This document shows, piece by piece, positions 25,966 through 34,441 of a stretch of DNA of 45,378 bases; the stretch's first letter is position 1; each line of letters starts with the position of its first letter. This stretch comes from Oscillospiraceae bacterium. Its GTDB lineage: Bacteria > Bacillota_A > Clostridia > Oscillospirales > Oscillospiraceae. The notes beneath the pieces were generated by a model, which ran no database searches, was not told the DNA's origin, and was given only the letters and a program-made list of their open reading frames with translations. Location: assembly GCA_017459865.1 (NCBI GenBank), contig JAFUCD010000005.1:1-45378 (forward strand), in the 5' to 3' direction. A program made the translations under genes and the position numbers.

Positions 25966-27219
25966 ATGAATCGAAAAACAGTCAGAGCCGTGATCTGCAT
26001 CATGCTCGCCGTGCTCATGGTCGTTTCGCTGCTCGCGGTGCTGGTCCCCGCCAGAGCCGTCACGCAGTCGGAGATCGATAATCTCAAGGCGCAGCAGGAC
26101 GCCATCAAGGCGCAGCAGGCACAGCAGGCCTCGAACATCCAGGCGCTGCGCGACCAGAAGGCCGATGTGCTTGCCCAGAAGGAAGCGCTCGACGCGCAGT
26201 GCGCCCTGCTGATGCAGGAGATCACGAACGTCGAGGCGCAGATCGAGCTGTATAACAACCTCGTCGCCGAAAAGCAGGTCGAGCTCGAGGAGGCGCAGGC
26301 GAAGGAGGCCGAGCAGGCCGCGCTCTTCCGCACCCGCGTCCGCGAGATCGAGGAAAACGGGCGCATCTCCTATCTGCTGCTCCTGCTGGACTCCAAGGAC
26401 GTGGCGGATCTTCTGTCGCGCATGGACATCGTGGGCGAGATCATCGCCTATGACAAGCGTCTGGAGGAGAGCCTGATCGCCGCGCGCGAGGAGGTCGAGG
26501 CCGCCAAGGCCGCGCTGGAGCAGGCGCTCGCCGAGCAGGAGGCCAAGAAGGCCGAGCTCGAAACGCAGAAGGCCGCGCTCGAGGCGCAGGTCGCCGAGGC
26601 GCAGCAGCTCATCCTCGATCTGCAGTCGAACATCGACGCCTACACCGCCATGTATAACCAGGCCGAGGCGCAGAAGCAGGCGCTGCAGAACCAGATCAAC
26701 CAGAAGGTCGCCGAGCTCGTCGCACAGGAGCAGGCCGCCAGACAGGCCGCGCAGCAGCAGGCCGCGCAGCAGGCGGCGGCGGGGCAGACGCCGACCGCGA
26801 CCTATAACGCCGCGGCGGCAGCCGGTGCGACCGGCTCGATGATGTGGCCCGCCACGAGCCATGCCATCTCCTCGCCGTTCGGCTATCGCGTCCACCCGAT
26901 CAGCGGTGTGCGCAAGCTCCACGCCGGTGTGGACATCGGCGCGAGCTACGGCACGCCGGTCGTGGCGGCGGACGGCGGCACGGTCATTCTCGCCGGCTGG
27001 AACGGCGGCTATGGCAACTGCGTCGTCATCAACCACGGCAACGGTCTCACCACGCTCTACGGACACATGAGCTCGCTTGCCTGCTCCGTCGGGCAGAAGG
27101 TCGGCAAGGGCCAGACCATCGGCTATGTCGGCTCCACGGGCGCGTCCACCGGTCCGCACCTGCATTGGGAGGTCGCCGTGAACGGGCAGGTCACGAACCC
27201 GCTGGCCTACGCGCAGTAA
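25966..27219 (+). CDS. Murein hydrolase activator or hydrolase, EnvC-like (coiled coil plus M23)
   Basis: A 417-residue secreted protein: signal peptide (residues 1-about 29), a long Ala/Gln/Glu/Lys coiled coil (about 32-270), and a C-terminal LytM/M23 peptidase domain. The domain retains the metal ligands: LHAGVDIG (His and Asp near 318-322) and HLHWE near 397-401. It therefore looks catalytically active, unlike E. coli EnvC, and more like PcsB/CwlO-type or active M23 hydrolases governed by FtsEX. Gene order ftsE-ftsX-this gene supports that coupling. ATG follows AAAGGAGG. Confidence 0.92.
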   Translation: MNRKTVRAVICIMLAVLMVVSLLAVLVPARAVTQSEIDNLKAQQDAIKAQQAQQASNIQALRDQKADVLAQKEALDAQCALLMQEITNVEAQIELYNNLVAEKQVELEEAQAKEAEQAALFRTRVREIEENGRISYLLLLLDSKDVADLLSRMDIVGEIIAYDKRLEESLIAAREEVEAAKAALEQALAEQEAKKAELETQKAALEAQVAEAQQLILDLQSNIDAYTAMYNQAEAQKQALQNQINQKVAELVAQEQAARQAAQQQAAQQAAAGQTPTATYNAAAAAGATGSMMWPATSHAISSPFGYRVHPISGVRKLHAGVDIGASYGTPVVAADGGTVILAGWNGGYGNCVVINHGNGLTTLYGHMSSLACSVGQKVGKGQTIGYVGSTGASTGPHLHWEVAVNGQVTNPLAYAQ

Positions 27220-27236
27220 CAATACCAACAGCATAC

Positions 27237-27268
27237 AGCCGGACAGCTAATTTTGCAGCTGTCCGGCT
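27237..27268 (+). terminator. Possible terminator or stem between the M23 gene and ctpA
   Basis: AGCCGGACAGCT (27237-27248) pairs perfectly with 27257-27268 across AATTTTGC. There is no T run, so it may only weaken read-through to ctpA. Confidence 0.5.
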
Positions 27269-27335
27269 CACGGCTGTTTGAATGCGGGAACAACACCCGC
27301 GAAATCCTTGTCTGAGTCCCGTCGGGAGGGAAGCT

Positions 27336-28565
27336 ATGAACGAACAGACCAATATGCCCGAGAACGGCAAAAAGCGCCGCGCCGGACAGAAGGGAAGACG
27401 CCTCACCGCGCTGTTTGACACAAAAATCAGCGTTCGATCCGCTATCATAGCCTGTGCGCTCTGTGTTGCGGTGAGCGCTGTGATCGCCACGGTCGCCGCC
27501 CACGCGGGCTTCGGCGGCGGGGCGAATTACAAGATGGCGAAAAAGCTCGCCGAGGTCAAGTCCGTCGTGGACAAGAACTATATCGGCGATTCTGATTCCG
27601 ACGCGCTCACGAACTCCGCCGCCGCGGCGATCGTGTCCGCCACGGGCGACCGCTGGAGCTATTATATGACGGCGGAGGAGTATCAGGCGTATCAGATGTA
27701 CTCCGCCAACGAGTACGCCGGCATCGGCGTCACGCTGCAGGCGGGCGCGGGCAGCAACGGTCTGCAGATCGTCGCCGTCGCGGCGCAGTCTCCCGCGGAG
27801 AAGGCGGGGCTGAAAGCGGGCGAGTCCATCCTGGAGGTGGACGGCGAGTCCGTCTCCGGCAAGACGCTCGCCGATGTTCAGGCGCAGATCCGCGCCAAGG
27901 TCAACCAGACCATCAGCTTCACCATCCGCGGCGAAAACGGCGAGAACCGCACCGTCAAGGTGGACTGCACCGTGATCCACACCGACCCCGTCACGTACGA
28001 GATGCTGGACGATCAGATCGGCTATATCAAGATCAACAACTTCCAGTCCGGCGCGGGCGCGGGCGCGATCAAGGCCGTGGACACGCTGCTGGCCGACGGC
28101 GCGAAGTCGCTGGTGTTCGACGTGCGCGGCAACCCCGGCGGCAGCGTCACGGAGCTTGTCACGATCCTCGACCATCTGCTCCCGGAGGGCGATCTCTTCG
28201 TGAGCGTGGACAAGGCCGGCAAGGAGACCGTCACATCGTCGGACAACCTCTGCATCAAGGTGCCGATGGCGGTGCTCATCAACTCCAGCTCTTACAGCGC
28301 CGCGGAGTACTTCGCCGCCGCCCTGCAGGAATATGACTGGGCGACCATCGTCGGCGAGGCCACGACCGGCAAGGGCCGCAGCCAGACCACCATCGTCCTG
28401 AAGGACGGCAGCGCCGTGCACCTGTCGAGCGCGCGCTATCTCACGCCCAACCGCGTCGACCTGTCCGAGCAGGGCGGTCTGGAGCCCAACGTCAAGGCGC
28501 TGGCAGGCGCCGACGACAGCGAGCTGGATCTCCAGCTTGAAGAAGCGATCAAACTTTTGCAATAA
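27336..28565 (+). CDS. ctpA: S41 family carboxy-terminal processing protease
   Basis: A 409-residue protease with a cytoplasmic Lys/Arg-rich start, one membrane anchor (about residues 33-55), a PDZ domain (about 130-210, GIGVTLQAG and SPAEKAGLKAGESILEVDG) and the tail-specific protease core. NSSSYSAAEYF contains the nucleophile serine and TTGKGRSQ the general-base lysine. ATG 27336 follows GGGAGGG; the earlier ATG at 27282 has no ribosome binding site. In Clostridia, CtpA-type genes often follow ftsEX and M23 genes, suggesting proteolytic control of envelope enzymes. Confidence 0.94.
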   Translation: MNEQTNMPENGKKRRAGQKGRRLTALFDTKISVRSAIIACALCVAVSAVIATVAAHAGFGGGANYKMAKKLAEVKSVVDKNYIGDSDSDALTNSAAAAIVSATGDRWSYYMTAEEYQAYQMYSANEYAGIGVTLQAGAGSNGLQIVAVAAQSPAEKAGLKAGESILEVDGESVSGKTLADVQAQIRAKVNQTISFTIRGENGENRTVKVDCTVIHTDPVTYEMLDDQIGYIKINNFQSGAGAGAIKAVDTLLADGAKSLVFDVRGNPGGSVTELVTILDHLLPEGDLFVSVDKAGKETVTSSDNLCIKVPMAVLINSSSYSAAEYFAAALQEYDWATIVGEATTGKGRSQTTIVLKDGSAVHLSSARYLTPNRVDLSEQGGLEPNVKALAGADDSELDLQLEEAIKLLQ

Positions 28566-28593
28566 CCAAAATCACAGGGAAGAAGGAAGTCAC

Positions 28594-29079
28594 ATGTCCA
28601 ACATCGAAAATCGTTTCAAAATGAGCCAGGAGCGTCTCGAGGCGCTCAAGGAAGAGCTGCACTATCTCGAGACCACGCGCGAGAAGGAGGTCGCCGAGCA
28701 GATCAAGGAGGCGCGCTCCTTCGGCGATCTGTCGGAGAACAGCGAGTATGACGAGGCCAAGACCGAGCAGGGCAAGCTCTATTCCCGCATCGCCGAGGTC
28801 AAAAACCTGATCGAAAACGCCATCATCGTCGAGAAGACCGAGACCGAGGAGGGCGCCATCGTCATCGGCAGCGTCGTCAAGGTGCTCGATATCGAGGAAA
28901 ACGAGGAGCAGGAATACCAGATCGTCGGCTCGCAGGAAGCTGACCCCATGGCCGGCCGCATCTCTGACGACAGCCCCTTCGGCTTCGCGCTCAAGGGCCA
29001 CCGCGAGGGCGACGTCGTCACGGTCGAGGCCCCCGTCGGCGAGCTGCAGTTCCGGATCCTGAGCGTCAAGAACGACTGA
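28594..29079 (+). CDS. greA: Transcription elongation factor GreA
   Basis: GreA inserts an acidic coiled-coil tip into the RNA polymerase secondary channel and triggers cleavage of backtracked RNA. The 161-residue protein has the N-terminal coiled coil with tip residues in GDLSENSEYDEAK (about 44-56) and the C-terminal FKBP-like domain (EEYQIVGSQEADP, ISDDSPFGFAL). ATG 28594 follows GAAGAAGGAAG. It is 28 bp after ctpA and may be cotranscribed; lysS follows after a REP-containing gap, a frequent greA-lysS order. Confidence 0.96.
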   Translation: MSNIENRFKMSQERLEALKEELHYLETTREKEVAEQIKEARSFGDLSENSEYDEAKTEQGKLYSRIAEVKNLIENAIIVEKTETEEGAIVIGSVVKVLDIEENEEQEYQIVGSQEADPMAGRISDDSPFGFALKGHREGDVVTVEAPVGELQFRILSVKND

Positions 29080-29167
29080 CGTCAAACCGGGCTTGCTTCA
29101 TTCCGCCGCCGGATTTCGGCTTTGCCGCTATCCGCCGTCTCCATGTCCGCGCCCCCGGTTTTCCTTT

Positions 29168-29195
29168 CCAAATCGAAACGGATGTTTCGATTTGG
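29168..29195. repeat. Perfect 12-bp-stem hairpin between greA and lysS
   Basis: CCAAATCGAAAC (29168-29179), loop GGAT, GTTTCGATTTGG. The start CCAAATC and end GATTTGG match the internal hairpin of the 74-bp composite REPs, suggesting a related element. It could also terminate greA transcripts, since a TTATTA stretch follows. Confidence 0.6.
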
Positions 29196-29212
29196 GTTAT
29201 TACCGTACCCAG

Positions 29213-29235
29213 TAGGTGCGGATATCATCCGCCCG
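29213..29235. repeat. REP copy upstream of lysS
   Basis: TAGGTGCGGATATCATCCGC plus CCG, a copy with one T in the left arm in place of G. Confidence 0.7.
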
Positions 29236-29256
29236 CCATCCACCGCACTTCGTAGC

Positions 29257-29276
29257 GCGCGATGCCCACATCGCGC
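29257..29276. repeat. Second REP-type hairpin upstream of lysS
   Basis: GCGCGATG-CCCA-CATCGCGC: a perfect 8-bp stem, different in core sequence from the GGGCGGAT family but similar in size and setting, including a preceding GTAG. Confidence 0.6.
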
Positions 29277-29302
29277 CGTTTTATAGAGAGGAACCACAAG
29301 GT

Positions 29303-30823
29303 ATGAGCCAAGACAACAACCAGACCACCCCCGCCGCGCCGGAGCAGGACCTCTCCGAGCTTCTGCAGATCCGCCGCGATAAGCTCAAGGCGCTGCAGGA
29401 CGAGGGGCGCGATCCCTTCCAGCGCACGCGCTTTGTCCGCACCGCGTATTCCGCCGAGATCAAGGCGGATTACGCCCGCTTCGAGGACCAGACCGTCGAG
29501 GTCGCCGGGCGCATCATGTCCAAGCGCGGCATGGGCAAGGCGATCTTCTGCCACATCCAGGACGACAAGGGCCAGATCCAGCTCTACATCCGCAAGGACG
29601 CGGTCTCGGAGCAGGAGTTCGCCGATTTCCGCAAGTATGACATCGGCGATATCATCGGCGTGACGGGCTATGTCTTCACGACCAAGACCGGCGAGATCTC
29701 CGTGCATGTCACGCAGGTCACGCTGCTGAGTAAGTCCCTGCGCCCGCTGCCCGAGAAGTTCCACGGCATGACGAACACGGAGCTGAAGTACCGCCAGCGC
29801 TATGTCGACCTCATCATGAGCGCCGACAGCCGCCGCAACTTCGAGATCCGCTCCGCCTTCATCCGCCACGTGCGCCGCTATCTCGACGACCACGGCTACA
29901 TGGAGGTCGAGACGCCCGTGCTGAACACGATCTCCGGCGGTGCGACGGCGCGACCCTTCATCACGCACCACAACGCGCTGGACATCGACATGTACCTGCG
30001 CATCGCGACAGAGCTGAACCTCAAGCGCCTGATCGTCGGCGGCATCGAGCGCGTCTATGAGATCGGCCGCATCTTCCGCAACGAGGGCATGGACACCAAG
30101 CACAACCCCGAGTTCACCACGGTCGAGCTCTATCAGTCCTACGCCGACTTCAACGACATGATGGATCTCTTTGAAGAGCTGCTTTCGTCCGCAGCCGATC
30201 AGATCCTCGGCACGCATCAGGTGCAGTGGCAGGGGTACGATATCGACCTCACGCCCGGCTGGCCGCGCCTGACGATGGCGGAGGCCGTCAAGCAGTATGT
30301 CGGCGTCGACTTCATGGAGATCTCGGGCGACGAGGCCGCCGTCGCAGCCGCGAAGGCCGCCGGCGTCGACATGGACGGCGTCGAGCCCACGTGGGGACAC
30401 GCGCTGTATGAGTGCTTCGACCAGAAGGTCGAGGAGCAGCTCATCCAGCCGACGTTCATCACGATGCATCCCGTGGACGTCTCGCCGCTTGCCAAGCGCA
30501 GTCCCAAGGATCCGCGCCTCACCGAGCGCTTCGAGCTCTTCATCTGCCACAGCGAGATGGGCAACGCCTTCTCCGAGCTGAACGACCCCATCGACCAGCG
30601 CCAGCGCTTCTTAAAGCAGGTCGAGCTGCGCGCCAAGGGCGACGACGAGGCAGGCATGATGGACGAGGACTTCATCAACGCCCTCGAGTACGGCATGCCC
30701 CCCACGGGCGGTCTCGGCATCGGCATCGACCGCTGCGTCATGCTCCTGTGCAACGCCTCTTCCATCCGCGACGTCATCCTGTTCCCGACAATGAAACCTT
30801 TGGACAAGGAAACGCAGAAATAA
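29303..30823 (+). CDS. lysS: Lysyl-tRNA synthetase (class II)
   Basis: A 506-residue class II synthetase that charges tRNA-Lys. The N-terminal OB fold (about 60-165) binds the anticodon, motif 2 is [18 protein letters not shown] and motif 3 ends with [13 protein letters not shown] near the C-terminus. Full length. ATG 29303 follows AGAGAGGAA; the long frame from 29216 runs through REP sequences and is rejected. It is the last GC-rich housekeeping gene before the mobile-element remnant. Confidence 0.97.
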   Translation: MSQDNNQTTPAAPEQDLSELLQIRRDKLKALQDEGRDPFQRTRFVRTAYSAEIKADYARFEDQTVEVAGRIMSKRGMGKAIFCHIQDDKGQIQLYIRKDAVSEQEFADFRKYDIGDIIGVTGYVFTTKTGEISVHVTQVTLLSKSLRPLPEKFHGMTNTELKYRQRYVDLIMSADSRRNFEIRSAFIRHVRRYLDDHGYMEVETPVLNTISGGATARPFITHHNALDIDMYLRIATELNLKRLIVGGIERVYEIGRIFRNEGMDTKHNPEFTTVELYQSYADFNDMMDLFEELLSSAADQILGTHQVQWQGYDIDLTPGWPRLTMAEAVKQYVGVDFMEISGDEAAVAAAKAAGVDMDGVEPTWGHALYECFDQKVEEQLIQPTFITMHPVDVSPLAKRSPKDPRLTERFELFICHSEMGNAFSELNDPIDQRQRFLKQVELRAKGDDEAGMMDEDFINALEYGMPPTGGLGIGIDRCVMLLCNASSIRDVILFPTMKPLDKETQK

Positions 30824-30855
30824 CCTGTGCTACAGAGACTTATAGGGAGTGTTCG

Positions 30856-30905
30856 TTTGGAGATTCTCCAAAGTGTTCTCCAAAACTCCCCAAAGTTTCT
30901 CCAAA
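30856..30905. repeat. Array of TCTCCAAA boxes after lysS
   Basis: TCTCCAAA occurs at 30865-30872, 30877-30884 and 30898-30905, with a looser CTCCCCAAA at about 30886-30894 and one copy reversed (TTTGGAGA) at 30856-30863. Start-to-start distances are about 10-12 bp, close to one helical turn. Such arrays are typical of protein-binding sites (operator, iteron or recombinase arm site). Confidence 0.65.
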
Positions 30906-30965
30906 TTCAGAACGAGAAATGTGCAAATCACTTTTAGTCGCTGAAAAACACTATTAGTACCGATT

Positions 30966-31007
30966 GAGACCTATCGTCTGGAAACAGATAGGTAGGTCTC
31001 TTTTTTT
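30966..31007 (+). terminator. Terminator at the left edge of the element
   Basis: GAGACCTA (30966-30973) pairs with TAGGTCTC (30993-31000) and is followed by TTTTTTT. Confidence 0.85.
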
Positions 31008-31010
31008 ATG

Positions 31011-31057
31011 CCCGCTGATAGATCTCTGCTTTGCGGAGGTTGTCAGCGGGCTTTTTT
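31011..31057 (+). terminator. Second tandem terminator
   Basis: CCCGCTGA (31011-31018) pairs with TCAGCGGG (31043-31050) and is followed by CTTTTTTG. Two strong terminators in tandem isolate lysS from the parA leader. Confidence 0.85.
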
Positions 31058-31147
31058 GTTTCCTAAAAAAATTTTTTGATTTTGGTGTTGAAAAAAATGC
31101 TTTCGATGTTGCGGTACAGGAGTAGAGGCAAAAAACCTCACTGCTAC

Positions 31148-31500
31148 TTGACAACTGAATACACATTCATCAGATACGTTCCTGAGCGGGGGCGAAAGCC
31201 CCAGCCGAATGAAGGTGCGCCAAGACCCTCCTGCCCATCCGGGTTATAACGGAAAGCAAGTTGGCGAGCGTTTCCGAACCATTCTGAAATATCCGATTGC
31301 TACGGATATGGCCATAAAACGCTACAGGGTTAATGATACTTCTCTACGGAGCTGGCGGAGGACCCGGCAGGGGTGAGATTCCCATGGACTTGTTTCGCAA
31401 GCAAGCGTCTGATGTATTCCCATGTGCGTGGGGTGTCGAGGACAAATAACGCACAGGTACATAGCGGTACAGAAATGGATCGCTGTGAATTCCAAGAAAG
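31148..31500 (+). other. Long structured leader before parA
   Basis: About 350 bases without a convincing reading frame but with several clear stems: GGGGC-GAAA-GCCCC (31189-31202), ATATCCG-ATTGCTA-CGGATAT (31289-31309) and shorter GC-rich ones (about 31236-31252 and 31349-31372). A TTGACA at 31148-31153 could be a -35 box, but the -10 match is weak. The size and number of hairpins point to a functional RNA leader or a partition/origin-related site of the element. No Rfam family was recognised with confidence. Confidence 0.5.
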
Positions 31501-31510
31501 GAGGAAACGC

Positions 31511-32335
31511 ATGGAAAACTGTAAAGTGATCGCTATCACGAACCAGAAAGGCGGCGTCGGCAAAACGACTACTACAGTTAATCTAGGCGTGGGCCTTGCA
31601 AACACCGGGAATAAGGTCTTACTGATTGATGCTGACCCGCAAGGGAGCCTCACGGTGAGCCTCGGTGTAAAGAACCCTGACGAGTTGGATGTGTCGCTAT
31701 CTTCGCTCATGCAATCGGTTATAGAAGATGAACAGCCTCCCGGCAATGCGATTATCGCCCATAATGAAGGCGTTGATCTGCTTCCTTCTAATATTGAACT
31801 GTCCGGCATGGAAACGGGCTTGTTCAATATTATGAGCCGTGAGTACGTTCTGAAATCCTGTATCGAGGGTATGAAAAAGAACTACGACTATATCCTTATC
31901 GACTGTATGCCTTCTCTGGGAATGATGACGGTCAATGCGCTTGCTGCGGCAGACAGTGTGATTATTCCATCTCAGCCGAACTTCCTGTCAACCAAAGGTC
32001 TTAACTTGCTTCTGCGCTCGATTGCGAAAATCAAGCGGCAGATCAATCCGAGACTGAGGATCGACGGCATTCTGCTGACGATGGTAGATAACCGCACCAA
32101 CAATGCAAAGTCGATTATCACATCGCTCCGTTCTTCAGTAGGAGAAAACATCCGCGTGTTCGAGTCTGAAATTCCCTTTTCGGTAAGAGCAGCGGAGTGC
32201 AGTCTTTCCGGAGAAAGCATCTTCTCCCACGACAAGAACGGAAAAGTGGCAGCAGCGTATGAGGCACTCACGAAGGAGGTGACAGAGATTGAAGAACGTG
32301 CAAAAAATCGACCTGGGCCTGACTGGATACGATGA
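31511..32335 (+). CDS. parA: ParA-family partition ATPase
   Basis: A 274-residue deviant-Walker ATPase of the ParA/Soj type: KGGVGKTT at residues 13-20, LLIDADPQG near 37-45 and DYILIDCMPSLGMM (Walker B) in the middle. These proteins form dynamic patterns on the nucleoid to position DNA bound by ParB. ATG 31511 follows AAAGGAGG; the upstream extension to 31373 crosses the structured leader. It overlaps parB by 47 bp. Common first gene of Tn1549-like and related conjugative elements of Clostridia. Codon use is clearly less GC-rich than in lysS. Confidence 0.93.
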   Translation: MENCKVIAITNQKGGVGKTTTTVNLGVGLANTGNKVLLIDADPQGSLTVSLGVKNPDELDVSLSSLMQSVIEDEQPPGNAIIAHNEGVDLLPSNIELSGMETGLFNIMSREYVLKSCIEGMKKNYDYILIDCMPSLGMMTVNALAAADSVIIPSQPNFLSTKGLNLLLRSIAKIKRQINPRLRIDGILLTMVDNRTNNAKSIITSLRSSVGENIRVFESEIPFSVRAAECSLSGESIFSHDKNGKVAAAYEALTKEVTEIEERAKNRPGPDWIR

Positions 32336-33242
32336 GTTGTTCGCAAATGACGAGGAACGCAAGGTAAACAAGCTCCCTCGCATTTTCGATATTCCCATCT
32401 CGGAGATCGACGATTTCCCCGACCATCCCTTCAAGGTGAAAATTGATGAGGATATGGACCAGCTTGTCCAGAGTATCAAAGAGCGCGGGATCATCACCCC
32501 TGTCACACTTCGCCCGAAGGAAGACGGACGCTACGAGATCGTATCAGGCCATCGTCGGAAAAAGGCTTGTGAGATCGCAGGACTGGACACCGTAAAGGCA
32601 GAGGTCCGCGAAATGAGCCGCGACGAGGCCATTATCTTGATGGTTGAATCCAACCTACAGCGTTCCACCATCCTCCCGAGCGAAAAGGCATTTTCATACA
32701 AGATGCGTCTTGAGGCCATGAAAAGGCAGGCAGGCAGACCGGCTCAAGATAATTATTCCCCAGTGGGGAACAATTCTTTGGGCACGAAATCATCCGAGAT
32801 TATGGCGGACGAAGTGGGAGAAAGCAGAAATACTATTTTCCGCTATATCCGTCTCACGGAGCTTATCCCGCCGCTTCTCGACCTTGTTGACGAGGGACGT
32901 ATCGCGTTCAGACCGGCAGTTGAATTGTCCTACCTCAAAAAGGAAGAGCAGGAAGACTTGCTGGAGGAAATCTCCTACGCTGACGCGACGCCATCCCTTG
33001 CCCAGGCAATCAAGATGAAGAGATTCTCCCAGGAAGGCAAGCTCTCCAATGAGGTCATTGAGTCCATCATGAGTGAAGAGAAGCCAAACCAAAAGGAGAA
33101 GATCCGCATTAAGTACGAAGATGCGAGACGGTTCATTCCTGACAGCGTTCCGTACAACAAAACCGGTGAGTATATTATGAAAGCGCTTGAGTATTATCAC
33201 CGGGTACAGGAACATCAGAAAGACCGAGGTGAAGCAAGATGA
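32289..33242 (+). CDS. parB: ParB/RepB/Spo0J-family partition protein
   Basis: A 317-residue ParB-like protein. The N-terminal CTP-binding/nuclease-like domain has PISEIDDFPDHPFKV, ITPVTLRPKEDGRYEIVSGHRRKKA and MVESNLQRSTILPSEKA; a helix-turn-helix (SEIMADEVGESRNTIFRYIRL) follows, then a C-terminal part. The TTG start at 32289 is 10 bases after AAGGAGGTG, inside the parA 3' end, a coupled arrangement. A 15-bp palindrome (TTCCCCAGTGGGGAA, 32756-32770) lies within the coding region. It should bind a centromere-like site on the element and work with ParA. Confidence 0.92.
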   Translation: MKNVQKIDLGLTGYDELFANDEERKVNKLPRIFDIPISEIDDFPDHPFKVKIDEDMDQLVQSIKERGIITPVTLRPKEDGRYEIVSGHRRKKACEIAGLDTVKAEVREMSRDEAIILMVESNLQRSTILPSEKAFSYKMRLEAMKRQAGRPAQDNYSPVGNNSLGTKSSEIMADEVGESRNTIFRYIRLTELIPPLLDLVDEGRIAFRPAVELSYLKKEEQEDLLEEISYADATPSLAQAIKMKRFSQEGKLSNEVIESIMSEEKPNQKEKIRIKYEDARRFIPDSVPYNKTGEYIMKALEYYHRVQEHQKDRGEAR

Positions 33243-33425
33243 CCCTTACGCCAAGGGAGTAGTGTACCCTTTGGGAGAAGCTTTGCTGTTTCCCCCTCTC
33301 ACACTCTCCCCCTGTTTCACCAGCTTACCAGCTCAAAGGAAGAAGAGTAAGGAGATAGGCGTACCTTTGCCTTACAAAACGGATGACCGTACAATGATGG
33401 TGAGAAAAATCAAGGAGGCGATCCT

Positions 33426-34118
33426 ATGAGGAAGTCACTTATCATCACGGTTGTCATAGCCCTGCTGTGTTTATGCGGATGCGAGGCCGTTGTAACGGTT
33501 CCGGAGAGCCCTGAACCGACTAAAGCAAGCGAAATGCTGCTGACAACGACTGCCGCAGAAGAAAGCACAGATAAGCTGGAAGCAACCACCACATCAAGCG
33601 TTGAAATAGATGTACCTGAAAAGAACGAAGAAGAAGTTGGAACCCCGACAGAAGATGTTGTCTCTGTGGACAACGAAGCTGGCCCAGCAGAGAATAATGA
33701 CCCGGTAAGCTCAGAAAGCACGGTCCCTTCTTTTGAGGAAGTAAAAGCGGATAAGCCTTCGGAGCAAGCCGAGACTCAACTGCCAGCACCGATTGAGCCC
33801 CCCAGGGAAACGGAACAGTCCAAGCCTAAAGAACAGCCGGTTGCTACTGAACCCGACGAAGCACCGGCAGAAGTTCCGGCACCTACGGAGTCGCCCGCAA
33901 CAACTGAACCGCCTGCCCCTGCTGTGACGGAACAGCCAGTGGAGACACAGCCAAAGACCGCATACGATTATGAATTCGATATCAATGCGATCCGTGCTGA
34001 CTGCATCGCCATCGGTCAGGGTATGGGCTACACGTTGAATACCTCGCTGTCTCCGCAGAACGCAACATGGTGGAATCCGATAACAGCATCGGAGTCCAAT
34101 CAAGGAACGCTATGCTAA
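33426..34118 (+). CDS. Pro/Thr/Glu-rich lipoprotein, C-terminus probably truncated
   Basis: A 230-residue protein with a lipoprotein signal (IALLCLCGC; Cys19 is the lipidated residue), a long low-complexity region rich in Pro, Thr, Glu and Ala (about 25-178) that should span the cell wall, and a short globular start YDYEFDINAIRADCIAIGQGMGYTLN. It ends abruptly as ESNQGTLC, where a longer domain would be expected. The reading frame beyond in another phase stays open to about 34204, consistent with a small indel near 34100. ATG 33426 follows AAGGAGG. Typical cargo of conjugative elements; function unknown. Confidence 0.7.
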   Translation: MRKSLIITVVIALLCLCGCEAVVTVPESPEPTKASEMLLTTTAAEESTDKLEATTTSSVEIDVPEKNEEEVGTPTEDVVSVDNEAGPAENNDPVSSESTVPSFEEVKADKPSEQAETQLPAPIEPPRETEQSKPKEQPVATEPDEAPAEVPAPTESPATTEPPAPAVTEQPVETQPKTAYDYEFDINAIRADCIAIGQGMGYTLNTSLSPQNATWWNPITASESNQGTLC

Positions 34119-34220
34119 ACCTTGATAAGCGAGAAAATGAGATCGTTGACGGTGAGCGAGCAGAGGAAGAACCGAGCCGGTCCAGCGATGACAGAGAGCG
34201 ATAAAAAACAATTTGCACAT

Positions 34221-34249
34221 TTGTAATGTCGTGCGTCTCTCGCTACAAT
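34221..34249 (+). promoter_or_regulatory. Promoter of the small gene at 34280
   Basis: TTGTAA at 34221-34226, 17-bp spacer, TACAAT at 34244-34249. It overlaps the upstream ATG at 34226, supporting the later start. Confidence 0.6.
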
Positions 34250-34279
34250 GAAGTCAGAAAACAGATGGAGGTGCTTGAG

Positions 34280-34435
34280 ATGTTCCGGCATAAAGCAGAA
34301 AAGCGAATCGTAGAGCTCAGCTCCGAACAGCTTCGGCTTGCCAAATATGCGCTGCTTGAGTTCAGAAACAAGCTGATCGCGCAGGGCAAGCCCACGGAGG
34401 ATATAAACGAGCTGCTTCTGAAAATCATGAAATAA
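34280..34435 (+). CDS. Small conserved mobile-element protein (51 aa)
   Basis: The peptide starts MFRHKAEKRIVELSSEQLRL and ends EDINELLLKIMK, predicted to be two amphipathic helices. ATG 34280 lies 7 bases after GGAGGT; an earlier in-frame ATG at 34226 falls in the -35 box. Peptides like this recur between the lipoprotein and DUF3848 genes of clostridial conjugative elements. Function unknown. Confidence 0.65.
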   Translation: MFRHKAEKRIVELSSEQLRLAKYALLEFRNKLIAQGKPTEDINELLLKIMK

Positions 34436-34441
34436 TACCTT

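Noticed and set aside
26100..26780. Repetitive GCGCAGCAG-type sequence resembling a minisatellite
   Set aside because: It is codon repetition in the Ala/Gln coiled coil of the M23 protein, not an independent repeat.
29080..29302. CRISPR-like or tRNA-like structure between greA and lysS
   Set aside because: The hairpins are REP-type palindromes; there are no regular spacers and no cloverleaf.
31213..31500. Group II intron 5' end suggested by GTGCGCC in the parA leader
   Set aside because: No domain V/VI sequence and no reverse transcriptase gene follows; the match is only seven bases.
31373..31510. N-terminal extension of parA to 31373
   Set aside because: It covers hairpins of the leader, and a canonical ribosome binding site precedes the ATG at 31511, which gives the normal ParA start.
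33187..33429. Possible 80-codon gene between parB and the lipoprotein
   Set aside because: It begins inside parB, has no ribosome binding site and the sequence looks non-coding (Pro/Leu-rich). The 183-bp gap shows no other feature than the lipoprotein ribosome binding site.
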